Shown: positions 1 through 8,739 of the stretch, in pieces
Numbering within the stretch: position 1 is the first letter of the stretch
Layout of the letters: each line of letters starts with the position of its first letter
Assembly: GCA_963782445.1 (NCBI GenBank)
Contig: CAWAJM010000001.1
Location: 1-64,000 of the forward strand
Source: ZC4RG20 sp963782445
GTDB taxonomy: Bacteria; Pseudomonadota; Gammaproteobacteria; Steroidobacterales; Rariloculaceae
Reading direction: 5' to 3'
DNA: 64,000 bases
The notes under the pieces: generated by a model
Told to the model about the DNA's origin: nothing
Databases searched by the model: none
The model's input: only the letters and a program-made list of their open reading frames with translations
Program-made: the position numbers and the translations under genes

Positions 1-2
1 CT

Positions 3-488
3 TACATTTATGCGCTAGGATGTCTACTCCACGATCTGTTTAATCTGGATTTCCTTTATTTCCGATTGCTCGGTGATCGAGGTTACGTAGACTGCCGCGC
101 TGCCTGCGAGAAGCATATGATGTCAGTAGTAGGAAAAGTCGCAGGTGACGAGGAGAGGCTGTTGTCTGAGTGGCGCAGAATAATTCGGCTCACGAAGGGT
201 CAGATTACGCAGCCAGGAATCGGAGACGCCCCTGGCAATACTGTCCCTGCAGCCGCTAGGGATACTTTAGAGCAGCTTCTAGCATCAATGGTTGCAATAG
301 ACCTTGACGACAGACAGATGAACTCCAATACGCTTCTGCGCCGCATCGACACGGCGATCAAGATCCTTCGAAACGAACTCTCTGACAAGCGCGCTCGCGA
401 AATACGCCGACAACGGAAGCAAGCTCGCATTGATAGAGCACAACGGAAGGCGCAGATGCTTCAAAAGTATTTAGATAGCGGGACGTAG
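3..488 (+). CDS. Ser/Thr protein kinase-like protein, C-terminal part (5' end outside window)
   Basis: The reading frame is open from the first bases, so the gene starts upstream of the window. The first visible residues read YIYALGCLLHDLF, which resembles subdomain IX of Hanks-type kinases (D-[IV]-Y-[SA]-L-G-x-x-L-x-E-L); the usual Asp is replaced by Tyr. The rest is a basic, mostly helical tail ending in a charged RREIRR-like stretch and is not recognised. ATG codons near 117-120 could start a shorter protein, but the kinase-like residues lie in the same uninterrupted frame. The TPR gene begins 5 nt downstream, so the two are probably co-transcribed. The kinase assignment rests on about 20 residues and is an inference. 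Confidence 0.5.
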   Translation, partial: YIYALGCLLHDLFNLDFLYFRLLGDRGYVDCRAACEKHMMSVVGKVAGDEERLLSEWRRIIRLTKGQITQPGIGDAPGNTVPAAARDTLEQLLASMVAIDLDDRQMNSNTLLRRIDTAIKILRNELSDKRAREIRRQRKQARIDRAQRKAQMLQKYLDSGT

Positions 489-493
489 GCACC

Positions 494-2323
494 ATGGCCA
501 CTAGTTCCATAAAGGCGGATCAAAAAGAAGTCGCGATTGAGCAACGCGACCTTCAGATTGACGTCATTGACGAGGGACAGCGCCGGGCCACGGTTGCGCT
601 TCCTCCTGCACGTGACATGCGGGAACTACACGGTCGCCCGGTTAGAGCACGAAGAGTCGCCTTTGAAACAGAGATGCTCTCGGACCTCGAGCAGCGAGCA
701 ATCGAGGCTGAATTCGAGCGCCTCCACGCCCAATATGAACGTTTCAAGACGGCACCAACCTTTCTTTCAAGGCTTTCGTTATTGGCACGGCTCAGCGGGA
801 GAAGCAGGCTGGCTCTAGAGCTAGCCGAAAGTGCTGCACAACTAGGGAGCTCTCCCGAAATCAAGTTCAAATTGGCAGACGAGCAATTGGGCTCAAAGGA
901 AGTTGAAGGAACTCGGCTATTGGTCGAACTCGCGGCAGAAGGATATGTGCCCGCAAGTTTGCGACTCGTTGAACGGGCGCTCCTCCGCGAAGACTGGGAC
1001 CAGGCGCAGCGCCTAACCGGCGAACTGTTAGATTCGGACTATCAGGACTGGCGCATTCATTTGGTTGCTGGCGCCATCGCTCTTAATCTTGGCCACTACG
1101 CACAAGCGGTGCATCACTTTCGAATCGCGCAACAGGAAAGGCCAAGGTCCGCGGCTATTAGTCAGAACATCGCTATCGCTCAATATGCTTTAGGGAACAC
1201 GAAGCAAGCTATTCAAGCCGCAAGACGATCTATTGCTCTCAATCCGTTCAAAGAGAGTGCACTCGTCTTCTTGGCCGACGTCCTTACGAACGAACGCATT
1301 GCTGCGGGCGTACCGATCCGGTTGTTCGATAGATTCCTCGAACACCGTCCCGATTCCCAAGCCATAGCGGGCCGCGTTGCGAATCTCTATCTATTGACTG
1401 GCGATGCTCCTCGCGGGATAGACGTATTGAGGAAGCTCCAGAGTGAGCAACGAAGTCCCGCACTCTTGAACAATATTGGCGTCTTATATTGGTCACAAAA
1501 GAACCTCGGGACTGCGCAGCGTTATTTCGTTGCGGCGATAAAGGAACTTGCTGCGGACAGCCCGCATGCAGCCCTTGTAACGGCGAATGCCGTGACTGTA
1601 TTGCTTGAAGCCGGCGAGTTTAAGAACGTTGAACAGATAACGGCATCGATTCTAGACGGGCTAGAAGTTCGTGCAGCAGTGTCTGACCGCCATTTATCGA
1701 GGATCTTCGGAGTCAGAACTGAAGCACTATTTCGCCAACGCAACTACGGGAAAGCAATCCCTCTCGCGGAGATGGCACTCAGGCAGCAGGACGCCTACCC
1801 TCGCCTAAGGGCAATGCTCGCCTCGCAACTCGTCTGCTACTACGCACTAGTCGAGGGCAACTACGAGATTGCACTTACATGGGCGAGGCAGGAGGTCGAT
1901 TCCTCGCGGATGGTCGGGGAAGACGTCGTATTGAATACCGCTCTCAATAACTTATCCTTCATACTGCTAGAGTTAGGCCGATCCGATGAAGCTCGAAAGT
2001 ACATTGAGACGTTGCGGTCCGATCTAGGCGACTCTGCCATCGTTCTTGCGACGCGAGGGTTGTATCAGATTCGCGCTGGAGCCATGTCGCGCGGCGAAGC
2101 CAATTATCGAAAGGCAATCCGAATCTCGGCGGATTCCGCACTTGCTGAATCTTTGCGGCAAAAGTTTAATCTCGAATTAGCCAAGTATTGGAAGACCCGA
2201 GATCGCGCCAAGGCGATGCGCTTCGCTCGTGCTGCTCAAAAGGTGAAACGCAGCGAAACGGGATGGGATCACAGAAAGATGCGCGCAGATATCAACAGAA
2301 TTCTCGAGGAACTGGCTCATTAA
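494..2323 (+). CDS. TPR-repeat protein, 609 aa
   Basis: This soluble protein is built mainly of helical tetratricopeptide-like repeats. Clear units lie around residues 165-260 (for example LNLGHYAQAVHHFRIAQQ and YALGNTKQAIQAARRSIALN), 320-350 (GVLYWSQKNLGTAQRYF) and 480-560. The first ~60 residues are charged and lack a signal peptide. TPR proteins act as scaffolds or sensors; no catalytic domain is visible. It directly follows the kinase-like gene, and a kinase plus TPR pair suggests a signalling or immune module. The stop at 2321-2323 is followed almost at once by the 23-bp repeat array. The specific function is unknown. Confidence 0.8.
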   Translation: MATSSIKADQKEVAIEQRDLQIDVIDEGQRRATVALPPARDMRELHGRPVRARRVAFETEMLSDLEQRAIEAEFERLHAQYERFKTAPTFLSRLSLLARLSGRSRLALELAESAAQLGSSPEIKFKLADEQLGSKEVEGTRLLVELAAEGYVPASLRLVERALLREDWDQAQRLTGELLDSDYQDWRIHLVAGAIALNLGHYAQAVHHFRIAQQERPRSAAISQNIAIAQYALGNTKQAIQAARRSIALNPFKESALVFLADVLTNERIAAGVPIRLFDRFLEHRPDSQAIAGRVANLYLLTGDAPRGIDVLRKLQSEQRSPALLNNIGVLYWSQKNLGTAQRYFVAAIKELAADSPHAALVTANAVTVLLEAGEFKNVEQITASILDGLEVRAAVSDRHLSRIFGVRTEALFRQRNYGKAIPLAEMALRQQDAYPRLRAMLASQLVCYYALVEGNYEIALTWARQEVDSSRMVGEDVVLNTALNNLSFILLELGRSDEARKYIETLRSDLGDSAIVLATRGLYQIRAGAMSRGEANYRKAIRISADSALAESLRQKFNLELAKYWKTRDRAKAMRFARAAQKVKRSETGWDHRKMRADINRILEELAH

Positions 2324-2716
2324 AGGACGGGATCGCGGTCAGCCGTTCCATGAGATCCCGGTCACTGGTTCCATGGGAAGGCGGTCACTGACTCCTCGCG
2401 ATCCCGGCCACTTTGGTGGCCCATAGGGCCGAAGCGACGCACAGGGCAACCTCGGCACCTTTCGCTCTTTCAGCCAATTGGGCGAGCCGGTACCGAAAGC
2501 GAGCGCGTCCATGCGCACGATTCGAAAGGTATTGCCTCGAAGGTATTGCCGCTAGGGCAGGGAAAAGCCACAACGCCAACACGGCGCCTACATCACAGGA
2601 CAAGCTCGAACGGCAGCAAGTATAACTTCTTGATTTTATGGCGCGCCAAAGCAGATGAATCTGGGCACTGGCAGGTTGCGGTGGTTTTCGGGCACCACGG
2701 AAACCAGATCTGATCG
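2324..2716. other. Non-coding gap between TPR gene and SIR2-STAND gene
   Basis: After the 23-bp repeat array (2331-2422) no convincing gene is visible. The two overlapping open frames here (2385-2603 minus, 2413-2625 plus) are low-complexity and match no family I recognise. The 10-mer ATGGCGCGCC at 2639-2648 recurs at 8510-8519 at the 3' end of tRNA-Arg. The region is also the probable terminator zone of the convergent TPR and SIR2-STAND genes, although no strong hairpin was found. Confidence 0.5.
2331..2422. repeat. Four tandem 23-bp repeats, IS21-end-like
   Basis: Four units of exactly 23 bp start at 2331, 2354, 2377 and 2400. Each carries CGGTCA or CGGCCA at the same offset (2336, 2359, 2382, 2405), and the first two also share GTTCCATG. 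Multiple short repeats with this spacing are typical of the terminal transposase-binding sites of IS21-family elements. No istA or istB gene is adjacent, so this would be an orphan end. An iteron or regulator-binding array is the alternative. Confidence 0.6.
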
Positions 2717-5110
2717 CTAAAGGCGCGCAAGTATCCCTTCAAAATGTCGCAGTTCGCGGTCTAGATCGGGATCAAGGATCTGGTCCGAAGCGTCGCGCAT
2801 CTTACCTGTTGCTTCCTCTAGAAAGTAGCGCGACTCTCCACGCTGCGCGAGCGCAACAGCAACGTCACAAAGTACGCGATAAGAGTGCTTGTCGACACGA
2901 TGCCTTTCGATGTTCTTGGATGCCAACTCGTATGCTTGACGGAGAAGCGCGAGTCTGTCTGATTCGGAAATTTTGGGCGTACGCTCTGCACGCGCCACCA
3001 AGAGGCGAACGCTGTATCGGTCAATCGGCCCGTCAGCGCCAACCGCCTCCTCCGCGTCTCGGATAGCAAAGCTAGCTTGTTCAAAGTCGCCTTCAATCAA
3101 GAACTCCCGGATTAGTCGGTGCCACGGAATCCTCTCCGCAGGCGCGGCTTCTATCAATTTACGGTACAAGGATCTACGCACGACGCTCTCTCCGAGACGA
3201 CCAATTCCAAAATCTGCATCGCAAAGGTCACGGATGCTCTGTAATTCGGTTGGTACTGCGGGATTGATGTTGTCGATGATCCGCTCGAATAAGGCTCGAA
3301 GCTCGTCGAGCGAAGAAAACTTATACTCGGTAATCTTTCTGGCTATGACGAGATGCCGGGTAGCCCAGCCGTATACACCTTCCTTTGCGTTAATTTCGAA
3401 TTCGTCAACGATGCCTGTTAGATTAGAAAGAATCGCACCTACCGCATCAGCTCGCAGGCCCAGCATTCGCATAACAAGCTGCCTGTGGACCCGCATGCCA
3501 ACAGATTCGAGGGCTGCGATATATCGGTAGTACTCCTGTGCGGCCTCGTCTAGCTCTCCGTATTCTGCGAGTAGAATATTGTCTAAGCTGTCGTTCGCGA
3601 AGATGTTCTTGAGGCACACGAACATATCTGCGCCACACCTTTCGCGGAGGCGAGCGAACTGCTTCTCTCGCGTAAGTTGTTTGAATTCCGAATGAACGAG
3701 CGTGGATACGGAATCGTTATAATCCACCAGATTTATCAACGCGTTGATGTCTGCGTCTTCTAATCTGCTTAGCTCCAATACCCGGCCTCCGCGAAAGAAA
3801 ATCGGGCTCTTCAATCTAGGAGTCCATTGAGCCGCATTGGCGGTCGCAATGACGGCTAAGGCTACGCCCTCAACGGTTGCCAAATGGTCAACGAGCAGGT
3901 TGACCTGCCGCATATAGCGGGTGCATTCGTCGAGCAGAAGAACAGCGCGTTTACCATTTGCGCGCAGTTCCGCCTCGAATGCTATCCAGTTCTTGCTATA
4001 GAAAGGGAAATCGTTGCGATGCTCGGCAGCAAGGTAGCCCTTCTGATGCAATCCATAGAGAACTTGGCGCGCGAAGGTCGTCTTACCAACACCGGCGGCA
4101 CCGACGACGGCAAGCAGCGATAAGCCCCCATCGACGAGTTGTTCGAGTTGCAGCTCAAGTGACGCCCGTCGAAATACGTTGCCAGCGTGTATATCAGGAT
4201 AGCTGGCAGGGCTGCCGTTGAACATGCGAACGACATTAGTATCTCTTGTCTTTAGGTGTTCTACATTGTCGACAACGCTTACCAATGCGACGGGTAACGT
4301 GGGGGCTGATTCTAGCGCTTCCGGTGTTGCCGACGGTGCATTTCCCGCCATAGCGTGGACAAATGCATCTATTCCTCCAAAGGCAATTCTGGCGCCGCGA
4401 TCCTCGAGGAGAGGCGCGCGGAGGTTATCTTGATCGTAGATCAGGACGAAAACCTCGCCTGGAGCGCCTTCTTCGCTCTTATATTTTAGTACGCGCTTTA
4501 TTAGATCGCTGAGATGCCTGTCTGTAAGCGATTGGCCGACAATGAGAACGTCGCCCGTTAGTAGAGCGGTTTCTAGGAGAGAGAACATGGATTGTCGATA
4601 CTTGCTGAACTCCTCGTAGTCGTGTTCAGAAAGGATCATTGATGCTTTATCTCCCAGGGAACGGTCCTGCGATATACATCCATGCATCTTGTACAGAGTA
4701 GTGTCCTGCCGCGACTCTTGGTACGACAGGTCGTAGTTTGACCTTATTCGAATGAGAGGGACGTTCGCTTTCTTGTATGCGGCTTCGACGAGGCAGTCGA
4801 AGTTTGTGCTGAAGAGGTTACGCCATCCCAATAGCGGGAGCCCGAGGAGACCCCCAGTGGGTTGAAGTGGCTTTAGGATGGAAACGATCGCATCAACCAC
4901 AGCCCGTCGAGAATGGCGACGCTCCAAGATACTTGCTGTTTCGGGCAGATCCGAGCTTTGCGGTTCAGTTTGAGCCACCTTTTTCCAGAGCTTTGCGGCG
5001 AGTTGCGAGCCGGTAGGAGCCCCGGAGGGTACTGAGGCCCCGGCACCAAGTAGCAATGTTGTCCTGGCAGGGGCGATACGGGCGCAGAGTGCTTCAAGCT
5101 GTATTGGCAT
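2717..5110 (-). CDS. SIR2-STAND NTPase, putative Avs5-like antiphage protein
   Basis: The N-terminal ~270 residues form a SIR2-like NAD+-binding domain: LLLGAGASVPSG, the catalytic-region motif FSTNFD, and YKMHG carrying the conserved His. The centre is a STAND-type P-loop ATPase with Walker A VGAAGVGKTT and Walker B-like VLLLDE. The C-terminal ~350 residues are helical and probably form the sensor region. SIR2-STAND proteins (Avs5 and relatives) are known immune NADases that oligomerise after sensing phage proteins and deplete NAD+. I chose the ATG at 5110 because the SIR2 domain begins about 17 residues later; an upstream in-frame start at 5173 would add 21 unrelated residues. The gene is divergent from the RHH/Rep module, and its lower GC suggests separate acquisition. 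Confidence 0.8.
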   Translation of the reverse strand: MPIQLEALCARIAPARTTLLLGAGASVPSGAPTGSQLAAKLWKKVAQTEPQSSDLPETASILERRHSRRAVVDAIVSILKPLQPTGGLLGLPLLGWRNLFSTNFDCLVEAAYKKANVPLIRIRSNYDLSYQESRQDTTLYKMHGCISQDRSLGDKASMILSEHDYEEFSKYRQSMFSLLETALLTGDVLIVGQSLTDRHLSDLIKRVLKYKSEEGAPGEVFVLIYDQDNLRAPLLEDRGARIAFGGIDAFVHAMAGNAPSATPEALESAPTLPVALVSVVDNVEHLKTRDTNVVRMFNGSPASYPDIHAGNVFRRASLELQLEQLVDGGLSLLAVVGAAGVGKTTFARQVLYGLHQKGYLAAEHRNDFPFYSKNWIAFEAELRANGKRAVLLLDECTRYMRQVNLLVDHLATVEGVALAVIATANAAQWTPRLKSPIFFRGGRVLELSRLEDADINALINLVDYNDSVSTLVHSEFKQLTREKQFARLRERCGADMFVCLKNIFANDSLDNILLAEYGELDEAAQEYYRYIAALESVGMRVHRQLVMRMLGLRADAVGAILSNLTGIVDEFEINAKEGVYGWATRHLVIARKITEYKFSSLDELRALFERIIDNINPAVPTELQSIRDLCDADFGIGRLGESVVRRSLYRKLIEAAPAERIPWHRLIREFLIEGDFEQASFAIRDAEEAVGADGPIDRYSVRLLVARAERTPKISESDRLALLRQAYELASKNIERHRVDKHSYRVLCDVAVALAQRGESRYFLEEATGKMRDASDQILDPDLDRELRHFEGILARL

Positions 5111-5301
5111 TCTTCCTGCTCCGAATGCAGTGCCATTCTGGAAAGTTCTGAGGAAGGCCCGTGTAGGTAACACGGGGGCCTACGAATACACGGCCGAAGT
5201 GTAGCTTCCCTACGCACGTCTGGCGAGTAAACGTGGAGGCTTGACGGGTTCGGACTTGTGTGCAAATGTTGCGCGACATTTAAGTGGCGGTCGGGGTCGC
5301 T

Positions 5302-5682
5302 ATGAAGTCGGCGGATTTGCACAAGGTCTGGGGTGCCCCAGATAACTCACGGTTGACGTTGAAGCAGCAGTCGTTTCGGCTGCCGACACACGTCGCAGCC
5401 AAAATCAACGCGTTATGCGATGTTTTCCCTAACAAGACGAAGACTGAGATCGTCGGGGACCTCTTGGCGGCGGCCCTTGAGGAATTGGTCCCTCAATTGC
5501 CATCCGACAAGGGCGAAGAGATCGACCACCACCCGGAGTTCGGGACGATCTATGCGGCCGAGGGCCTCGCGGTGGAGTTCAGGGAGCGAGCCAACAAGCA
5601 TTTCAAGGACTTAGAGCGAGAGCTGGGCAACAAGGCCGCTCCGAACCTGTATTCCGGGCAATTGACCATCACCGAGGAATAA
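5302..5682 (+). CDS. Ribbon-helix-helix-like small protein, 126 aa
   Basis: Residues ~22-65 fit an RHH/CopG-like fold: a short strand (SFRLPTHVAAK), then two helices (INALCDVFPNKTKTEIVGDL and LAAALEEL). Such proteins bind DNA as dimers and often regulate small replicons or accompany Rep or relaxase genes. The C-terminal part is acidic and helical and is not recognised. ATG 5302 is taken as the start; GTG 5284 would add six residues. It lies 5 nt upstream of the replication initiator in what looks like a four-gene operon with rep, a small gene and the recombinase. Confidence 0.6.
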   Translation: MKSADLHKVWGAPDNSRLTLKQQSFRLPTHVAAKINALCDVFPNKTKTEIVGDLLAAALEELVPQLPSDKGEEIDHHPEFGTIYAAEGLAVEFRERANKHFKDLERELGNKAAPNLYSGQLTITEE

Positions 5683-5687
5683 TCGCA

Positions 5688-6767
5688 GTGGATGGTGGGT
5701 TTCGGCGCCTCGTTCACGGTCTGGACACGTTGCAGGTAGCGTATTACCTCACCTGCGACCGAGAAGCGGAGTTTTCCTTTGAGCGCCTGTTACTCGCCAA
5801 GGAACGATTACGGGCGAGCAAGCAGCGAGCCGGGACACCGGTCGAAATCGCCGGCCTTTCGTTCCTGCTCCGGCGCTCCGGGTCGGGCTCAGGCTACCCT
5901 CTTGTGCTCGACGGCCGCCAATATACGATCGAGTGCGGCGAGTCCAACAACCCTTCGTTCTTCGTTACCTTTCGTAGCGAGGGGTTGTGGCACGCAGGGG
6001 CGGCCGCGATCCATCGTCAGTTTTTGGAGTGGGCGCGATCGGCAGGGCTTGCGCCGAGACGCGCCGAAGCGGTTTCTCGGGCTGACTTCGCCTTCGACTA
6101 TCAGGTGGCTCCGGTCGACTTCGACGCGGACGACATGCTCTCGCTTTCAGCCAAGGATGCGGTCTACCGGGAGGATGGGCGGCTGCAAACGCTGATGTTC
6201 GGGAAGGGCGACGTGGTGCTACGCCTTTACGACAAAGTCACTGAAATCGAGCAGCAAAGCGATAAGGTCTGGCTCTTCGATCTTTGGGGCGTCAAGGCGG
6301 ACGTTTGGCGTATCGAGTGGCAGGTCCGTAAAGCGGTGCTACGACGCTTCGGGATTCGTTCCCTGGAAGACCTCTTCGAGAACCGTGCCGATTTGCTCAG
6401 ATACCTTGCCACTGAGCACGACTCCCTGCGACGGGCGACGTCGGATAGCAACCGCTCCCGCTGGCCCTTTCACCCGCTTTGGAAGGACCTTATCGGCCAG
6501 ATCGAAGCCTTCAACGCCCACGGTCTCTACCGGGAGTGTAACGAAGCCGCCATTCTTGGAGAGCGGGAGCTGCGGATTGCAATGAGCATCTACGGATATC
6601 TCAAACGCTCGGCGGCAATTCTGGCTATCCGTGACGCGGAGGAAGACGTCTCCTTGGATCGAGCGTGGCAGCGGCAAAGAGAGCTACTTCGCGATATTCA
6701 TGAGCCGCTAACGTGGGAGTTGGACGTTGCGGCCAAACGGCAGCGGATGCTCTTGGGTAAGGATTGA
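5688..6767 (+). CDS. Rep_trans-type replication initiator (rolling-circle), 359 aa
   Basis: The protein has the pattern of the replication initiation factor family found in filamentous phages and small mobile elements: RADFAFDY in the middle, then VVLRLYDKVTEI (the conserved R-L-Y-D-K-x-x-E motif), then WRIEWQVRK. These proteins nick the origin strand and start rolling-circle replication of the circular form. The start is GTG 5688 with a GAGGA-like site upstream. The stop overlaps the ATG of the next small gene (TGATG). Together with the serine recombinase it suggests an integrative element that replicates after excision. Confidence 0.8.
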   Translation: MDGGFRRLVHGLDTLQVAYYLTCDREAEFSFERLLLAKERLRASKQRAGTPVEIAGLSFLLRRSGSGSGYPLVLDGRQYTIECGESNNPSFFVTFRSEGLWHAGAAAIHRQFLEWARSAGLAPRRAEAVSRADFAFDYQVAPVDFDADDMLSLSAKDAVYREDGRLQTLMFGKGDVVLRLYDKVTEIEQQSDKVWLFDLWGVKADVWRIEWQVRKAVLRRFGIRSLEDLFENRADLLRYLATEHDSLRRATSDSNRSRWPFHPLWKDLIGQIEAFNAHGLYRECNEAAILGERELRIAMSIYGYLKRSAAILAIRDAEEDVSLDRAWQRQRELLRDIHEPLTWELDVAAKRQRMLLGKD

Positions 6768-6928
6768 TGAGCGAGAAGCCGCCAGCCTATCTGGCCAACC
6801 TCCACTGGCGGGCGGAGCCTTCGCCGGATAGCGTAGGCGAAATGGAGCTTGCGGCCCTGAGGCCCTATCTCGGGGAGATTATCCGGGAAATGCTGCAGGC
6901 GGCAGAAGAAGAGCAACAGAGCGAATAG
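6767..6928 (+). CDS. Small hypothetical protein, 53 aa
   Basis: The ATG overlaps the stop of the rep gene (ATG 6767-6769, TGA 6765-6767) and the stop lies 4 nt before the recombinase start, so translation is coupled on both sides. The product begins MSEKPPAYLANLHWRAEP and ends in an acidic, Glu/Gln-rich helix. No family is recognised. By position it could be an accessory factor such as an excisionase, but it has no basic DNA-binding character. Confidence 0.6.
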   Translation: MSEKPPAYLANLHWRAEPSPDSVGEMELAALRPYLGEIIREMLQAAEEEQQSE

Positions 6929-6932
6929 CAGA

Positions 6933-8576
6933 ATGACAGTAGCACTTTATGCGCGCGTGTCCACGGCGCGCCAGGCCGAGCAGGACCTGTCGATTCCCGA
7001 TCAACTCAAGCAGATGCGTGACTGGTGTACCGCTCATGGTCACCTTATCGCGAAAGAGTACGTCGAACCGGGCGCGTCCGCGACGGATGACCGTCGGCCG
7101 GTCTTTCAAGAAATGATCGGGGACGCGACCCTTACGCCGAGTCCGTTCGAGGCCATCATCGTCCATAGCCTATCCCGGTTCTTTAGGGACGTGGTGCTAT
7201 TCGGCATCTACGAGCGGCGACTGAACAAGCAGGGCGTCAAGGTCGTCTCGATTACCCAGCAGACCGCGGAGGACCCCTCGGGAGAACTGGCTCGAATCGT
7301 CTTCTCTGCTTTCGATGAGTACCAGAGCAAGGAGAACTCGAAGCACACGTCGCGGGCGATGCGCGAGAACGCCCGTCAGGGCTACTTCAACGGCTCCGCT
7401 CCACCCTTCGGCTATCAGGCTGTGGCGACAGAGGCACTAGGCAACCGGGGTCGACGCAAACGGAAGCTCGTCCCCGACGAGACCGAGGCGGCTACCGTGC
7501 GGAGAATCTATGAGCTGTATCTGGAGGGGTACGAGGGGCGATCCCTCGGAATCAAGGAAATCGCGAAGTTCCTGAATCAGCGGGGACAGCTGATGCGCGG
7601 CAAGCCCTGGGGCATCCACAAGGTTCACAAGATCCTCTCCAGCGCAACCTACCGGGGCGAGCATCACTACAACGTGATCGACTCGAAAGCGGGCAAGAGG
7701 CGGCCACCCTCGGAATGGATCTCCGTGGCCGTCGAGCCGATCATCGACGCAGAAAGGTACGAGCGCGCGCGGCAAAGGCGCATCGCGCGTTCGCCGCGCG
7801 CCGTACCACCTCGGCGGTTGACGTTTGCGGTCCTGCTCACGGGTCTGCTCAAGTGCGGAGAATGCGGAAGCAGCATGACGCTCGTTACGGGGAAGAGCGG
7901 CCGCTATCGCTACTACAAATGCACGTCCCGGAACAGTCGGGGGAACGCGGCGTGTTCGAGCCGCAATCTGCCGATGGAGAAGCTGGACGAGCTGGTGCTC
8001 TCTCACGTCGCCGACAAAGTATTCACCCCCAGCAGGCTCCGCGCCATGCTGGCGGCGGCCCGGAGAGAACTTAGCGAGAGGAACGGCACGGACCGCGCGA
8101 AGCTGGCCCGCCTTCAGGCGGAGCTTAGGAAGGCCGAGAAGCGGCTGGCCCGCCTCTACGAGGCGCTGGAGACCGGGCTCGTGACGCTCGACGAGACGTT
8201 CCAGCAGCGGTTACACCTCGCGAAAGCTAACCGCGAGGCGGTCTTGCTGGAGATGGCGACCCTGCGCCGGCGTCAGCTCCTGCCCATTGCCAGAATCACG
8301 CCGAGTCAGGTACAAGCGTTCGCACGGGTCATGCGCGAAAAGCTGCAGGACCGCGAGTCGGGTTTCGCGAAGGATTACCTGAGGGCAGTCGTTGCGCAGA
8401 TCGTTGTCCACGGAGAGACTGCGACCGTCTCTGGCAGCAATGCCCGCCTCATGGAGCTGGCGGCGAGGGGAAAAGTGGACGCCGATCAGGTGCCCAGCTC
8501 CATGCAAGAATGGCGCGCCCGGAGAGATTCGAACTCCCGACCACCTGGTTCGAAGCCAGGTACTCTATCCAACTGA
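6933..8576 (+). CDS. Large serine recombinase (integrase), 547 aa
   Basis: The N-terminus LYARVSTARQAEQDLSIPDQ carries the catalytic Ser of the resolvase domain. A recombinase domain follows (residues ~160-260), then a zinc ribbon with GLLKCGECGSSM and a second Cys pair, and a coiled-coil (residues ~385-450). This is the layout of phage- and ICE-type large serine integrases, which join attP and attB unidirectionally. The last ~20 codons (WRARRDSNSRPPGSKPGTLS) are simply the antisense strand of tRNA-Arg, so the stop codon is provided by the tRNA gene. That indicates the element sits in the 3' end of the tRNA and that the integrase C-terminus differs between integrated and excised forms. Confidence 0.9.
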   Translation: MTVALYARVSTARQAEQDLSIPDQLKQMRDWCTAHGHLIAKEYVEPGASATDDRRPVFQEMIGDATLTPSPFEAIIVHSLSRFFRDVVLFGIYERRLNKQGVKVVSITQQTAEDPSGELARIVFSAFDEYQSKENSKHTSRAMRENARQGYFNGSAPPFGYQAVATEALGNRGRRKRKLVPDETEAATVRRIYELYLEGYEGRSLGIKEIAKFLNQRGQLMRGKPWGIHKVHKILSSATYRGEHHYNVIDSKAGKRRPPSEWISVAVEPIIDAERYERARQRRIARSPRAVPPRRLTFAVLLTGLLKCGECGSSMTLVTGKSGRYRYYKCTSRNSRGNAACSSRNLPMEKLDELVLSHVADKVFTPSRLRAMLAAARRELSERNGTDRAKLARLQAELRKAEKRLARLYEALETGLVTLDETFQQRLHLAKANREAVLLEMATLRRRQLLPIARITPSQVQAFARVMREKLQDRESGFAKDYLRAVVAQIVVHGETATVSGSNARLMELAARGKVDADQVPSSMQEWRARRDSNSRPPGSKPGTLSN

Positions 8577-8587
8577 GCTACGGGCGC
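8511..8587 (-). tRNA. tRNA-Arg (anticodon UCG)
   Basis: On the minus strand the sequence runs from GCGCCCGTAGCTCAG to GGGCGCGCCA with a complete cloverleaf: acceptor GCGCCCG/CGGGCGC, anticodon loop CTTCGAA (anticodon TCG) on a CCTGG/CCAGG stem, T-arm GGGAG-TTCGAAT-CTCTC, discriminator G, and an encoded CCA. It is overlapped antisense by the recombinase 3' end and is the probable attachment site of the element to its left. Confidence 0.95.
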
Positions 8588-8739
8588 GGCTTTGAAAACA
8601 AGAAGTTACAAAAGAGTAACCGAGGGTTCTGTCCAATAAAACCGAAACTGTCCAATAAAACGGCCTTCCGGATCGAAATGATAAGTCAAAACGGCACGCC
8701 GTAACGAGAGAAAGACGAGCTGCCGTACGGTCCTCACTT

